Below are positions 42,986-53,353 of a stretch of DNA of 64,000 bases, piece after piece; position 1 is the stretch's first letter, and every line of letters starts with the position of its first letter. The stretch lies in assembly GCA_029637525.1 (NCBI GenBank), contig CP072660.1, positions 1,823,612-1,887,611 of the forward strand. The letters are read 5' to 3'. A program made the position numbers and the translations under genes. The DNA is from Desulfurococcaceae archaeon MEX13E-LK6-19 (GTDB lineage: Archaea; Thermoproteota; Thermoprotei_A; Sulfolobales; Desulfurococcaceae). Under the pieces are notes generated by a model, which worked only from the letters and a program-made list of their open reading frames with translations, searched no databases and was not told the origin of the DNA.

Positions 42986-43375
42986 TCAATTACTATTCAA
43001 CCTTTTCTTATATATTTTAAACAGTTTTTTAACTACATTATTGTTAACAAACTTGCCATGTGGACGAAGGCCTCCAGAAAACCTAGAGGGTATGTGGAGT
43101 AATTCATGGATTATTATCTTGATTTTCTCGTCATTGCTTAAAGGGTCATAGTTTTCTGAAACAACCTCAATAATATAGGTTGGCTCAAGACCAAGGACTT
43201 CACGCCAAATACGTGGGAGTGCATGGATACGTGCAATAGCTGTTGTTCTCGACCCCTTGCTTCTAACGAAAAATATCCTATTGATATCTATGTGACCAAA
43301 ATAATCGTTTAGTATAGTAACAATATTCTCCGCTAGTTTACGGACGTCATCAGCTCTTGTATAAACGGGTTTCAA
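42986..43375 (-). CDS. Putative zinc metallopeptidase with HELLH motif
   Basis: A 129-residue protein with the zincin motif IIHELLHIP near residue 88 and a downstream RPHGKFVN near 103 whose histidine may be the third ligand. This matches short archaeal putative metallopeptidases (COG4900-like). Substrate unknown. Its start overlaps the upstream gene's stop by 4 bases (43372-43375), so it is translated with the 117-residue protein before it and possibly with argS. Confidence 0.75.
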   Translation of the reverse strand: MKPVYTRADDVRKLAENIVTILNDYFGHIDINRIFFVRSKGSRTTAIARIHALPRIWREVLGLEPTYIIEVVSENYDPLSNDEKIKIIIHELLHIPSRFSGGLRPHGKFVNNNVVKKLFKIYKKRLNSN

Positions 43376-43725
43376 GCCTTAGAGACCTCTAGCATCTTCT
43401 CAATGATATCTAAGACGTTATCCTCGTCAACATCAGCATCAACTTGCTGAACACTAGCGTATCCGTGTTTCTTCGTCTTGTCAACAGTTCTCTTAACCAT
43501 TGCAACAGCTCTTCTCGTGGGATGCGTAACTATATCTACATATGCTCTAACAATCGCTGCTACTGTCGCTTCATGTAAAACTATTACTTGGTCTTTAAGA
43601 ACAATAGCCATCCTTAAATGGTAATGCCCCCTAGGTATTCCAGCGATAACCCCCTCAACTTCATCATTTCTATAGATACGGATCTTTTTACCATCAATAA
43701 TCTCTTCTATACTTTGTTGAGACAT
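43372..43725 (-). CDS. Conserved-looking hypothetical protein, 117 aa
   Basis: A soluble alpha/beta protein (IRGHYHLRMAIVLKDQVIVLHEATVAAIV region, then VKRTVDKTKKHGYASVQ and an acidic DVDEDNVLDIIEKML tail). It resembles short archaeal proteins of unknown role; I cannot name the family with confidence. It lies between argS (19-base gap) and the HELLH peptidase gene (4-base overlap) on the same strand, so it probably belongs to the argS operon. Confidence 0.7.
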   Translation of the reverse strand: MSQQSIEEIIDGKKIRIYRNDEVEGVIAGIPRGHYHLRMAIVLKDQVIVLHEATVAAIVRAYVDIVTHPTRRAVAMVKRTVDKTKKHGYASVQQVDADVDEDNVLDIIEKMLEVSKA

Positions 43726-43744
43726 AACCCTAGTTCCTCGTCAG

Positions 43745-45739
43745 CTAGATATGCGGCAATGGTTTTATACCGAATAACCTTAGTCCATGCCCGATAACAT
43801 GCCTCACACCATACGTTATAGCTAGCTTCAAGTTCATTAACCCTTTGTCACTCTCATCAATAATTCTTTCCTCACCATACCATCTATTGAATTCGTCGGC
43901 AAGAGTTAGCAGGTATGATGCTAATAGTTCAGGCGATAGATCATCTGCTGCCTTTGACGTTATCCAAGGGTATTTTCCTAGAAGCCATACTAGCCTTTTC
44001 CTAGTTCCATTACCTAGTTTACTGTAGTCTATATTGTCCCAGTCAACACCGCCAGCCTTCTCTAGGACACTGTTTGCCCTAGCATATGTATACATTAGAT
44101 ATGGTGCACTATTCTCCTTCATGCTAAGTGCTTTCTCGAAGACAAATGTAAGCGGTTTCAATGGATCTGTTCCAGCCATATAGAATTTTATCGCTGCTCT
44201 TGCAACCCACCACGCTATTTTCCTGCGTTCATCTTCATCGAGATCACTTCTTCTCTTATCAACTTCTTCTTTAGCACGGTGATAAAGCTCATCTAAAATC
44301 CAATCAAGAGTAATTATTCTGTATCTTCTACTACTCATCTTCATGCCGGGTAAGATAACCATTTCATAGATATACGTGATGAGATTCTCGGCCTCTTTTA
44401 CATGGCCTATAGCATATAATGCTAGTTTTATCTGGGCTTGCGGAAGTCTTTGCTCGGCACCAATAACGTTGATTACCTTGTCGGCGTTAAAGTCCTCGAA
44501 CTTATAGATAGTGTACGCTATATCTTTTGTGGTATAAAGTGTGGTTCCATCACTTCTCCTAAGGATGAGTGGAGGTATTTCCCCGCCAATCGTTATCGAT
44601 AGTTTTTCTCTAACATTCTTGTCGGCCGCTAGTTTACCTACATCAAGTGCTTCGGCTCCCTTGTGCAATGTGAAATAAGGCGATGATTTAGCTTTTTTAA
44701 TGACTTCATCTACAAGCCCGCTCCAAACAAGTTCACTCTCGTAATCCCATTTGTCAAACCTTACTTCTACTCTGTCAAGAGTTTCTCTTATACCCTTGAG
44801 AGCTAAGTCGACTACTTTCCTAACAAGTTCCTTAGCCCATTCTTCTCCTTTCTCATAAGCAAACATGATTTTCTTTATCTCCTCATCAAAATCACCCTCA
44901 AACTTCATTATCGCCTCACTTAGTTTATCAAATAGTTCTTTGTCTTTCTCCCACAATCTCCCTAAATCAGCGGCTATCTCATCTTGTTTCCTCACTAACT
45001 CACGATACTCATCCATAGTCTTTTCATCAAGAGAACCCTCGACTTTATACTTGGTTTCTATTTCTTTTAGTTTGTCGCGAATAACCTTGAGCTCCATTAA
45101 TAAATTAGTTAGCGCATAAATTCTTCCAAGCCATTCATCAGGCTTAACTCCTGGTGGTGGTTCAGGTTTTCCTAGAAGTTTATATCCAAAAGCAAGGATA
45201 GCTACTTGCCTACCGGTATCATCTACATAGAATCTCGTTTGAACTATGTGTCCTCTATTTCTCAATAAATTGGCTAGTGTATCGCCTAGAAACGAGTTTC
45301 TAGCATGTCCTATGTGTAAAGGATGTATAGGATTAGCACTGGTATGCTCAACTATGTAGCGTAATGGTTTTTCTACAGGAACACTACCATAATCTGGATA
45401 CTCTTTAATAGAGTCTATAACGAGATGTGCAAGATACTCAGAGGAATAAAAGACGTTCACATACCCACCAATAATCTTAGTATCACTAACACCTTCAATA
45501 TTCTTGAGCTGCTCCTGTATTTTCTCAGCAAAGCTTCTGACATTAACACCAGCTTTCTTAGCAAACCTTGCAACCATGACTCCAAGGTCGCCGAGACTTG
45601 GGGAAGGCGGTTCAGCTATTTGCAGCACGACTTCTTTTTCACTAAGTTCTACCCCACTCTCTTTCATTTCATCGACAATGATTCCCACGATATCGCTGAC
45701 AAGTTTACCAAACGGATCCCTATAGACATGCAACTCCAT
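43745..45739 (-). CDS. argS: Arginyl-tRNA synthetase
   Basis: Class I synthetase. The N-terminal additive domain (about 1-110) recognises the tRNA D-loop; the HIGH-type motif is PLHIGHARN near residue 138; the KMSKS-like region reads MKMSSRRYR near 460; the anticodon-binding helical domain fills the last 180 residues and ends in a conserved YGVRHVIGHGLRLFGI. The 664-residue length includes a charged helical insertion (about 215-290) common in archaeal enzymes. ATG 45739 is the start; it follows the PfkB gene by 9 bases. Confidence 0.96.
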   Translation of the reverse strand: MELHVYRDPFGKLVSDIVGIIVDEMKESGVELSEKEVVLQIAEPPSPSLGDLGVMVARFAKKAGVNVRSFAEKIQEQLKNIEGVSDTKIIGGYVNVFYSSEYLAHLVIDSIKEYPDYGSVPVEKPLRYIVEHTSANPIHPLHIGHARNSFLGDTLANLLRNRGHIVQTRFYVDDTGRQVAILAFGYKLLGKPEPPPGVKPDEWLGRIYALTNLLMELKVIRDKLKEIETKYKVEGSLDEKTMDEYRELVRKQDEIAADLGRLWEKDKELFDKLSEAIMKFEGDFDEEIKKIMFAYEKGEEWAKELVRKVVDLALKGIRETLDRVEVRFDKWDYESELVWSGLVDEVIKKAKSSPYFTLHKGAEALDVGKLAADKNVREKLSITIGGEIPPLILRRSDGTTLYTTKDIAYTIYKFEDFNADKVINVIGAEQRLPQAQIKLALYAIGHVKEAENLITYIYEMVILPGMKMSSRRYRIITLDWILDELYHRAKEEVDKRRSDLDEDERRKIAWWVARAAIKFYMAGTDPLKPLTFVFEKALSMKENSAPYLMYTYARANSVLEKAGGVDWDNIDYSKLGNGTRKRLVWLLGKYPWITSKAADDLSPELLASYLLTLADEFNRWYGEERIIDESDKGLMNLKLAITYGVRHVIGHGLRLFGIKPLPHI

Positions 45740-45748
45740 CTAAACCTC

Positions 45749-46696
45749 CTAATCTTCAAGAACCCATTCAGGAGGGTTTTTGAGTTTTTCAACCATTGTC
45801 TCAGCCAGTTGTTTATTAAATAATGTCTTATTAAAGCAAAGTCTACTACCTCTACACATAACCTTTAGGGCTGCTGCTGCAAGCCCGTACTCAAGCGCTT
45901 TACCAACATCTTTACTATCAAGGTATGCTGCATTGAAAAATGCTGCAAACGCGTCACCAGCACCTGTTGTATCAACAGGTTTTCGAATGGGTTTAGATAA
46001 GCCATGATATACCGTTCCGCCTGGTTCTATAGCATATGCTCCAGCTGCACCCTTCTTAATAACAATAATCCAAGGGCCTCTATTCAGCAACTTGCTTATA
46101 TCGGGTCCAACTAAAGCCTTGGCCTCGGCTCTGTTTAGGAAGAGTATGTTTGTATAGTTAATGACATTAAACACGATATCTTTTGACTCAAAAACCCCGC
46201 TACCTGGGTCATAACTCACGAGTACACCCAGACTATTAGCCCTCCTAGCGATCTCTAGTGCTACACTCGGTTCAACGCTAGCTATATGTACTATACTAGC
46301 TTTCTCAAGAAGATCTCTTGGGACATCATTTGGTGAGAGCATAGAGTTTACGCCACGGTGTTTGACCATTATTTTTTCTCCTTTAGAATCAACTATTATC
46401 GACACTATGCCGGGGATCCCGTCAACTCTTTTTATGTAATCTGTTCTAACACCTATTCTTGCAAGATCCTCTATTACATGGTCGACAAAACTATAGCTGG
46501 AAGTTGATGCAATCAGATAAGCTATGTGACCATAGTAAGTTACAGCTACAGCATAATTTGATGCAGCTCCACCAGCACCTATACGGGCATCTGATGCAAT
46601 CAAAGATTCGTCAGGGCCAGGAAGCTTATTAACATAGAGTGTGATGTCAATGTTTAAATTACCTATTGCGACATGTACATGTTGTTTCTTAGGCAT
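45749..46696 (-). CDS. PfkB-family sugar/nucleoside kinase
   Basis: Ribokinase-fold kinase. GAGGAASNYAV near residue 42 and the anion-hole signature DTTGAGDAFAAFFNAAY near 243 are the two PfkB motifs, with a GxGD aspartate as catalytic base. It directly follows a nucleoside phosphorylase gene (14-base gap). Together they could convert nucleosides to ribose-1-phosphate and then to a bisphosphate, as in the archaeal pentose bisphosphate pathway, or the kinase may use nucleosides or ribose. ATG 46696 is chosen because GGGAAGGGA precedes it; the frame continues to 46726. Confidence 0.85.
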   Translation of the reverse strand: MPKKQHVHVAIGNLNIDITLYVNKLPGPDESLIASDARIGAGGAASNYAVAVTYYGHIAYLIASTSSYSFVDHVIEDLARIGVRTDYIKRVDGIPGIVSIIVDSKGEKIMVKHRGVNSMLSPNDVPRDLLEKASIVHIASVEPSVALEIARRANSLGVLVSYDPGSGVFESKDIVFNVINYTNILFLNRAEAKALVGPDISKLLNRGPWIIVIKKGAAGAYAIEPGGTVYHGLSKPIRKPVDTTGAGDAFAAFFNAAYLDSKDVGKALEYGLAAAALKVMCRGSRLCFNKTLFNKQLAETMVEKLKNPPEWVLED

Positions 46697-46710
46697 AAAC
46701 ATTCCCTTCC

Positions 46711-47562
46711 CTAGGACTTCATCCACTTTACTATGAGTTGTGGCGATACGTACTTCTTGCCAAGAGATTTCTTTAGTTCATCCCATTCACTAAGAATCTT
46801 TACTGCCTCATTAGCAACCATTATAGCGTCTTCAACACCTGCGTCAACAACAAATTCTTCTGTTTCCCTATTGGCTATGGCCGCACAGACAGCGCCGGCT
46901 CTTAGTCCATAAATGTTTGCGAGAGTGAATATTGTGGCGGCTTCCATTTCAAAGTTGAGTACATTAACTGATTTGAGGAAGTCTATTAAACCTTTATTGA
47001 ACGGTGGTAGGTATCCCTTGAAGCCAGGTCTTTCTTGTCCAACATAGAATGAGTCCGTAGAGGCTGTCAATCCAAGGTGGTAACGTGCACCAAGTTCTTC
47101 AGCAGCCGCAATCAAAGCCAATACAACTTCATACGAAGCTACAGCAGGATACTCCGTGATAACATATTGTTTACTTGTTCCCTCAAGTCTCACGGCACCA
47201 GTAGATATTATCAAATCACCTATCTTTATCTCTCGTCTCAACGCACCGGTTGTACCAACTCTTATGAAAGTATCTGCACCCACACGGGCAAGCTCCTCAA
47301 TCGCTATGGCTGTTGATGGTGCTCCTATACCTGTGCTTGTAGCACTTATGAGTACCCCTTTATATCTACCAGTATATGTTGTGTATTCCCTATGACTCGC
47401 TACATGCCATGCTTCATCCCACTTGCTTGCAATCTTCTTTACTCTCTCAGGATCACCTGGTACAAGAACATACCTTGATACATCACCCGGCTTCACACGT
47501 AAATGATACTGTAAACCCTCCTCTGTTTCCGGAGTACTTGCGCTTTTCATTCTTTCAGGCAA
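46711..47562 (-). CDS. Nucleoside phosphorylase (uridine/purine type)
   Basis: PNP_UDP_1 family enzyme that cleaves nucleosides with phosphate. The phosphate-binding start YVLVPGDPERVKKIA lies near residue 30, STGIGAPSTAIAIEEL near 78, RVGTTGAL near 101 with the family signature, and NFEMEAATIFTLA near 203 binds ribose. Uridine phosphorylase is the likeliest of the group, but purine or 5'-methylthioadenosine use cannot be excluded. TTG 47562 is chosen because GAGGTGG is correctly spaced; the open frame runs to 47610. Confidence 0.88.
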   Translation of the reverse strand: MPERMKSASTPETEEGLQYHLRVKPGDVSRYVLVPGDPERVKKIASKWDEAWHVASHREYTTYTGRYKGVLISATSTGIGAPSTAIAIEELARVGADTFIRVGTTGALRREIKIGDLIISTGAVRLEGTSKQYVITEYPAVASYEVVLALIAAAEELGARYHLGLTASTDSFYVGQERPGFKGYLPPFNKGLIDFLKSVNVLNFEMEAATIFTLANIYGLRAGAVCAAIANRETEEFVVDAGVEDAIMVANEAVKILSEWDELKKSLGKKYVSPQLIVKWMKS

Positions 47563-47721
47563 GGACGAACCACCTCTCCTTTTGATTATGAAAATATGTG
47601 TTACTACCATAAAAACATGCCTTTAGATATCCTTATGAGACAAAAAGGTAGATCAATTCTTCTCCAATTACGATACTGGATAACAATGTTGTCTACAGAA
47701 CACAATAAAATATGGTTATGT

Positions 47722-48243
47722 TTATATCTTGATGAATTCTGCTTCAAGAGTTTTTGTATCAACAATAGCTATTGTTGCTTCACCACTAAGGAATCCATAT
47801 ACTTCTCCTGGATTTAGAACTATTTTATCATTGGATAATTTCTTATAGTCTTTCCTATGTGTATGACCATAGAGTACTATGTTAGCATCTATTTTCTCTG
47901 CAATAGCGTAGACAATATTTTTCGTGAATTCAATACTACCAAAACCATGCATAGCCAGTATTTTTACACCATCTATCTCTATAAAACACGGTCCCTCGCT
48001 AATTACCCAGTTTCTTTCTCTGAAGAGCTTTTGTAAGAGTATTTTATCTCCATCATTGTTGCCATAGACAGCATAAACAACAAGATCGTTCCAAGATTCC
48101 TTAATCATTCTCCTAACAATAAATGGCGATATAATATCTCCTAAGTGTATGATCGTATTTACACCTCGTTCTCTAAAGAAGTTAAACGCTTTGACAACAT
48201 TCTCCATATTATCATGAGAATCACTCATAACGCCGATAATCAT
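47722..48243 (-). CDS. YfcE/MJ0936-type phosphodiesterase
   Basis: Calcineurin-like metallophosphoesterase. The metal-binding sequence SDSHDN near residue 7, HLGDI near 36, YGNND near 63, MHGF near 104 and YGHTHR near 131 appear in the expected order. Relatives hydrolyse phosphodiester bonds in small molecules; the natural substrate is unknown. ATG 48243 is chosen with GGGGTG upstream; the frame is open to 48270. The length is 173 residues. It stands alone between two minus-strand genes. Confidence 0.9.
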   Translation of the reverse strand: MIIGVMSDSHDNMENVVKAFNFFRERGVNTIIHLGDIISPFIVRRMIKESWNDLVVYAVYGNNDGDKILLQKLFRERNWVISEGPCFIEIDGVKILAMHGFGSIEFTKNIVYAIAEKIDANIVLYGHTHRKDYKKLSNDKIVLNPGEVYGFLSGEATIAIVDTKTLEAEFIKI

Positions 48244-48363
48244 AAACGACACCCCTTTTTGTATATACATCTTACCATTATTGGCTCTCTAGAAAAACCT
48301 TGTTACATTTGTTTATAATTAATAAAAATATCTGCTTATTTTTATTCAAGAAATCAATCCTTC

Positions 48364-48909
48364 TTACTCAACTTTTATGTCATAACCTTTTTCTATTGGC
48401 TCAATTTTCTTTAATCTAACTTCAAGTACGCCATTCTTGTAGCTTGCTTTGGCACTGGAAGGATCTACAGGAGCGGGTAATTCGACTTCTTTATAGTATT
48501 TCCTCTTCTCATTACTTGCTCTGATGATTAGCTTTCTACGGTCATCAGATACTTTTACTTGAATCTTGTCTTTCTCGACACCAGGGATCTCAGCTATGAC
48601 GACAATGTCCTTATCTTCTTCAAATACGTCTACCAGGGGCTCTCTTTCCTCGCTAATAACTGGTCTTCCATGGACTCTCTTTACATTACCGAACTCCTCT
48701 ATTCTCGGTTTTCCGTCGGGGCCTATTGTTATTCTAAACCCGTAAACGTATGGACCATAAACTTTTACTTCTCCCTCACCACCCTTTTCCATAAATTCTC
48801 TTCCAAACCACTCAAAATCCCTCATAAGTCTATAGAACTCCTCTTCAATATCTCTGAAGAATTCATCAAATAGATCGAATATACTCTTTCTTCTCCTACG
48901 CCAACTCAT
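48364..48909 (-). CDS. hsp20: Small heat-shock protein, Hsp20/alpha-crystallin family
   Basis: ATP-independent chaperone that holds unfolding proteins. The N-terminal region is basic and aromatic (SWRRRRKSIFDLFDEFF). The alpha-crystallin domain spans about 88-175: DVFEEDKDIVVIAEIPGV, KVSDDRRKLIIRA and the GVLEVRLKK strand. The C-terminal tail is very short, and an I-x-I-like KGYDIKVE ends the chain. ATG 48909 is chosen because AGGGTGG is 5 bases upstream. A TATA-like CTTTTATTAA (minus strand) lies at about 48957-48966. Confidence 0.95.
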   Translation of the reverse strand: MSWRRRRKSIFDLFDEFFRDIEEEFYRLMRDFEWFGREFMEKGGEGEVKVYGPYVYGFRITIGPDGKPRIEEFGNVKRVHGRPVISEEREPLVDVFEEDKDIVVIAEIPGVEKDKIQVKVSDDRRKLIIRASNEKRKYYKEVELPAPVDPSSAKASYKNGVLEVRLKKIEPIEKGYDIKVE

Positions 48910-49062
48910 AGACTCCACCCTCTACCTGTTTCGGTAAGAAGTAATTTCTTTATGCCTTAATAAAAGCACGCTTTTCACCGTGTTGCGAAGAATAAATATA
49001 GCATACTAAATTTATTCTTAGTCAAGTAAAAGAATAAAGAAGCCCATAAATGGTGGTTTAGG

Positions 49063-49476
49063 TTGAAAGTATTTTTCCACGAAATAGTATTCTCTACAGA
49101 AAAGAAGTTCCAATTAGTAGACATAACTCATGAAGTAGAAGAAGCCGTTAGGAAAAGCGGTATTAAGAACGGTTTATGCCTTGTATTCGCTCCACATGCT
49201 ACAGCCGCGATTATCGCTAATGAACATGAGGGTGGGCTAATGGATGATATTCTAACTAAAATCAAAGAGCTTGTACAACCAGATAGGGCTTGGAAACACA
49301 ATATTATAGATGATAATGCACACGCACATATAGGAAGCGCGTTGATATCTGCTGATAGAGTTTTCCCGGTAAGAAACGGTAAGCTGGTGCGCGGTACTTG
49401 GCAAAACATATTCTTTGTCGAAATGGATGGCCCGAGGTACAGGAGATACGTCTTAATCGAAGTTATAGGCGAGTAG
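49063..49476 (+). CDS. YjbQ / UPF0047 family protein
   Basis: A 137-residue protein of the YjbQ family, structurally related to thiamine phosphate synthase activities. Conserved boxes are LVFAPHATAAIIANEHEGG near residue 42 and HNIIDDNAHAHIGSALI near 82, with GTWQNIFFVEMDGPR near 112; conserved histidines suggest metal binding. Bacterial members show weak thiamine-phosphate synthase activity. The start is TTG 49063, with GGTGG upstream. It precedes pncB on the same strand by 79 bases. Confidence 0.92.
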   Translation: MKVFFHEIVFSTEKKFQLVDITHEVEEAVRKSGIKNGLCLVFAPHATAAIIANEHEGGLMDDILTKIKELVQPDRAWKHNIIDDNAHAHIGSALISADRVFPVRNGKLVRGTWQNIFFVEMDGPRYRRYVLIEVIGE

Positions 49477-49555
49477 TAACACAAATTATTTTTCACAACA
49501 ATATCTCACACAAGAAGGGTACTCGAGCTATATAGTCTTCTAGGGTGCTTACTCA

Positions 49556-50725
49556 ATGAATCCATACATGGTTTCCTGGAATGAAATAAAAGAAGGTAGT
49601 GTAACTGATATCTACTTCGTGAGAACCAAGAAGATTCTCGAGAAAGCTGGTATTAGGAAAAAAGTTAGAATGGAACTTCATACAAACAGTCTTCCAAAAG
49701 GCTATGAATGGGCTGTTTTTGTTGGAGTAGAAGAAGTAATCAGATTATTTGAAGGTCTTCCTGTCACAATATATAGTCTGCCTGAAGGAACATTGTTTAA
49801 AGCCGGCGAACCATTAATGATTATCGAAGGATATTATAATGATATAGCTGTTTATGAAACACCCCTATTAGGTATACTAAGGCATGAAACTAGTATAGCA
49901 ACAAAAGCAGCTAGAATAAAGAAGCTAGCAATGGATAAAACCATACTCTTCTTTGGATTACGTGCACTACATCCCGCCCTTGCAGTTATAGCTGATAAGG
50001 CAGCATACATTGGAGGCGTTGATGGAGTTTCTGGTACAGCAAGTGAAAAACATTTAGGATTAAAACCCGTGGGCACAATGCCTCACGCACTAATTATTGT
50101 ATCCGGTAGCCAAGAAAAAGCGTGGAGTTTATTTGATAAGTATGTCGAAGAAGATGTCCCAAGAATAATGCTTGTTGATACATTTTATGATGAGAGGATA
50201 GAGAGCCTTATGGCCGCTAAACTGCTAGGCAACAAATTATACGGCGTACGCCTCGATACACCCAGTAGTCGTAGAGGAAACATGAGAGCAATAGTTAAAG
50301 AAGTGAGATGGACGCTTGACTTACATGGATATAAGCACGTGAAAATTTTTGTCAGCGGAGGTATTAACGAGAAAGAAATTATTGAGCTAAGAGATCTCGT
50401 AGATGGGTTTGGTGTAGGTACATCTATAGCATTTCCACCAAACATAGACATAAGCATGGACATAGTTGAAGTATATGAAGATGGCAAATGGGTACCCATA
50501 ACCAAGAGAGGTAAATTACCAGGAGCCAAACAATTATACCGTAAAAGACCTGGTTTAAACGATATAGTCCTTCCATGGGACTCTGAAGCACCAAAAGACT
50601 ACAAACCCATGCTCATCAAGGTCTTAGATAACGGCAAGATCGTCAATAAATTACCTACTATAAAGGAGATACGCAACTACGTATTAGAACAATTGAAAGA
50701 ATTACCGGAACCCCAGCCTATCTAG
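49556..50725 (+). CDS. pncB: Nicotinate phosphoribosyltransferase
   Basis: Converts nicotinate and PRPP to nicotinate mononucleotide in NAD salvage. The 389-residue protein has the type II PRT barrel: SDIYFVRT-like [12 protein letters not shown] near residue 18, the [18 protein letters not shown] region near 102-120, [23 protein letters not shown] near 142-164, VDTFYDE near 205 and the phosphate-site GGINEKEI near 270 and GFGVGTSIA near 284. ATG 49556 follows GGGTG. The compact archaeal type is similar in size to that of Thermoplasma as I recall it. Confidence 0.92.
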   Translation: MNPYMVSWNEIKEGSVTDIYFVRTKKILEKAGIRKKVRMELHTNSLPKGYEWAVFVGVEEVIRLFEGLPVTIYSLPEGTLFKAGEPLMIIEGYYNDIAVYETPLLGILRHETSIATKAARIKKLAMDKTILFFGLRALHPALAVIADKAAYIGGVDGVSGTASEKHLGLKPVGTMPHALIIVSGSQEKAWSLFDKYVEEDVPRIMLVDTFYDERIESLMAAKLLGNKLYGVRLDTPSSRRGNMRAIVKEVRWTLDLHGYKHVKIFVSGGINEKEIIELRDLVDGFGVGTSIAFPPNIDISMDIVEVYEDGKWVPITKRGKLPGAKQLYRKRPGLNDIVLPWDSEAPKDYKPMLIKVLDNGKIVNKLPTIKEIRNYVLEQLKELPEPQPI

Positions 50726-50767
50726 AAATTAGCTAAACAATGTTTTTACATAAAAATAAAAATATTG

Positions 50768-52486
50768 TTACCTGAGGACAGGCGGTCTTTTCTCTTTTAT
50801 TTTTTCTCTAACTTCTTTAACTGTATTATCTATCTTCTCGAGGAAGTCTTGAGGCAGCTTAGGGAATAATGGAGAAGGCTTACCAATTCTATGACCAGGT
50901 TTTACGGGTAATTCTTTGATTGTTTTAACTCTGCCAGGAGACCATAATGGTTCTTCCATACCTAACTGACTCCATATCTCTTCTGCTTTACGTGGTATAA
51001 TAGGTGCTAGAAGTACTGTCAGCGCGTAAACTATGTTCACGCCGACCCACATTGTTGTAGCAGCATTTTCTGGTTCCGTCTTTATCTTCTCCCAAGGCGC
51101 TTTCAGGTTTATGTACTGGTTACCCGCCCATGCAAGCTCAAGTATTCTCTCCAAAGCTAATCTAAGACGGAGTCTCTCATATTCATGATCTACTTTATCG
51201 ACGGTATCCTTGATCTTGTTTATTAGTTCTTCATCAGGCTGTTCGAGTTTACCAGGTTTTGGTACAACTCCTTCGAACCTCTTGTAAATAAAACTCAGTA
51301 TCCTATGTATAAGATTTCCTATATCATCACATAACTCTTTATTTATTATTCTATAGAATTCTTTCCAGCTAAAGTTGGCATCTCTTTGTTCAGGCCTAAG
51401 CCTGATTAATGCAAACCTCCAGTAGTCCGCCGGCATGATCTCAAGAGCCTCATCAATCCATACTCCGATGCCGCGACTCTTACTAAACTTCTCTCCCTCA
51501 AACAATAGATACTCTGTAGCAGCAATACTCCAAGGCAGTACATAGCCTTCTTTACTTGCTATAACAAGAGCGGGGAAGATCACACTATGGAACGGTATAT
51601 TATCCTTACCTATAAAGAAGACCACTCTCGTGTCCTTGTCTTTCCAGAATTCAAGCCACTTCTCGGGCTCATTCTTTTTCTCGAAATACTCTTTAGTAGC
51701 ACTAATGTAGCCTAGAAGAGCATCAAACCATACATAAATAGTCTTGTTTTCAGCACCAGGGAAAGGAGCAGGTATACCCCATTTATTGTCTCTTGTGAGA
51801 CTACGAGGTTTAAGACCTTCTCCAATCCACGATAACGTGAAGTTTCTCACGTTATCAGGGAGATTAGGGTTATTTTTCACCCACTCAAGGATCTCGTCTT
51901 GAAGCTTAGGTAAATCGAAGAACCAATGCTTGGTCCTTTTGAAAATCGGTTTTGAGCCACAAAGTACACAACGGGGTTCGAGTAGTTCTGTTGGATGAAG
52001 AAGTCTACCACAATTATCACACTGGTCTCCACGCGCTTTAGGGTACTTACAGTAAGGGCATGTTCCTTCAACGAATCTATCCGGCAAGAATATGTTATCA
52101 TTGGGACAATAGGGGACAATATCTTCTTGCTCAAATACAAACCCATTCTCATAAACCTTCATGAGAAGCTCTCTTACAAACTCCTTATGTGTAGGCGTTT
52201 CTGTTCTTGTATAATTATCAAAACTTATACCCCATTCTGCAAAGAGTTTTGATACATACTCATGTACCTGATCGGTCATCTCTTTAGGTGAGATCTTCTT
52301 TTTCATAGCTTCTACTTCAATCGGGGTTCCATGCTCATCGCTACCACTAACGAATACAACATCATCTCCACGTAGCCTCATATATCTTGCAAATACATCA
52401 GCAGACAATATACTCCCTATAAGGTTGCCCAGGTGAGGCACACTGTTGACATAGGGCCACGCAGCTCCAACAACCCACTTCACCAT
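50768..52486 (-). CDS. metG: Methionyl-tRNA synthetase
   Basis: Class I synthetase of about 572 residues without the C-terminal dimerisation domain. The HIGH-type motif is [15 protein letters not shown] near residue 12, zinc knuckles are [18 protein letters not shown] near 141 and a second CVLCG set near 170, and the KMSKS-type motif is GEKFSKSRG near 335; the anticodon-binding helical domain follows. ATG 52486 is chosen with GGTGG upstream, giving the natural [14 protein letters not shown] start; the frame is open to 52507. Confidence 0.95.
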   Translation of the reverse strand: MVKWVVGAAWPYVNSVPHLGNLIGSILSADVFARYMRLRGDDVVFVSGSDEHGTPIEVEAMKKKISPKEMTDQVHEYVSKLFAEWGISFDNYTRTETPTHKEFVRELLMKVYENGFVFEQEDIVPYCPNDNIFLPDRFVEGTCPYCKYPKARGDQCDNCGRLLHPTELLEPRCVLCGSKPIFKRTKHWFFDLPKLQDEILEWVKNNPNLPDNVRNFTLSWIGEGLKPRSLTRDNKWGIPAPFPGAENKTIYVWFDALLGYISATKEYFEKKNEPEKWLEFWKDKDTRVVFFIGKDNIPFHSVIFPALVIASKEGYVLPWSIAATEYLLFEGEKFSKSRGIGVWIDEALEIMPADYWRFALIRLRPEQRDANFSWKEFYRIINKELCDDIGNLIHRILSFIYKRFEGVVPKPGKLEQPDEELINKIKDTVDKVDHEYERLRLRLALERILELAWAGNQYINLKAPWEKIKTEPENAATTMWVGVNIVYALTVLLAPIIPRKAEEIWSQLGMEEPLWSPGRVKTIKELPVKPGHRIGKPSPLFPKLPQDFLEKIDNTVKEVREKIKEKRPPVLR

Positions 52487-52611
52487 TTCTGTCCACCATA
52501 CACTCATACATTGTTAATTTTGAGTTAAACAGATACAGGAGACAGGATATATAGATTTACCTTCTTTAAAAATCAAACACCTGGTTCTCTGATACATGAA
52601 ATTAAGAATGA

Positions 52612-53304
52612 TTAAGGATTTTTATAGACAATGATGTGTCTTAGAGGGTTGTTGTCAGGGTATATTCTAATAGCTCTATATTTTTCCTCAATACTATGGC
52701 TTTCTTTAGAACAAACTCCGAGGATACTCCTTCTCCAAACATTAATGAAGACCTCCTTGTCCTGTACATTACATATCTTTGTTTGTCTACAGAAATCAAT
52801 AAGAGGATCTATTCTTCCCTCCTGTAGCAAATAGCCGAGCAATATCATATCCTCAAGCCTATATGTAGGAAGATCGTTATCATGTTTTTCATCAATAATT
52901 AAGTAATAGGCTAAATTCTTACTCGGAAGAAATAGTGACAACGGTTTGGAATATGCTAGATTCTTGTGGTATATTGATATAAGGAATCCCCCCGTAAACA
53001 ACATATGATAAATAGCTTCTTCTAGAAGAGAACTAGGCTTCTCGTTTTTAAGTATACACTTTGAGAAGATTTCTTCTACAATGTCACCTCCTAGGGTAAA
53101 GGGTATATTGTTTATTTTATTTACGCGGCCATTACTTGTAGTAATTAAAACCATTCTATAAGGATAAACAGTAAATCCTGCTATTGCATCATATATTCTC
53201 TCTCTTGATTCCCCGATAATAACGATACTAGGAATGCTGTATGTTTGTTTAATGTACTTTCCCGTATACACTTTTATATCACATCCATGTCTCAGATAAT
53301 TCAC
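52612..53304 (-). CDS. Hypothetical protein, 230 aa
   Basis: I do not recognise this protein. Early residues (SIPSIVIIGESRERIYDAIAGFTVYPYRMVLITT, in part) look like an alternating alpha/beta domain. Later parts are helical and contain several cysteines (near residues 83, 173, 178 and 196). No signal peptide, membrane segment or catalytic signature is evident. It is divergent from the membrane-tethered winged-helix gene, with 50 bases between, and upstream of metG on the same strand. Confidence 0.6.
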   Translation of the reverse strand: MNYLRHGCDIKVYTGKYIKQTYSIPSIVIIGESRERIYDAIAGFTVYPYRMVLITTSNGRVNKINNIPFTLGGDIVEEIFSKCILKNEKPSSLLEEAIYHMLFTGGFLISIYHKNLAYSKPLSLFLPSKNLAYYLIIDEKHDNDLPTYRLEDMILLGYLLQEGRIDPLIDFCRQTKICNVQDKEVFINVWRRSILGVCSKESHSIEEKYRAIRIYPDNNPLRHIIVYKNP

Positions 53305-53353
53305 GTGATTTCTTTATAGATAAAATATAGATTTAAGTGGTTAAAGAAACATT

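Noticed and set aside
45425-45823. 132-codon plus-strand frame across the argS/PfkB boundary
   Set aside because: It lies antisense to two well-supported genes and has no family resemblance or ribosome-binding site.
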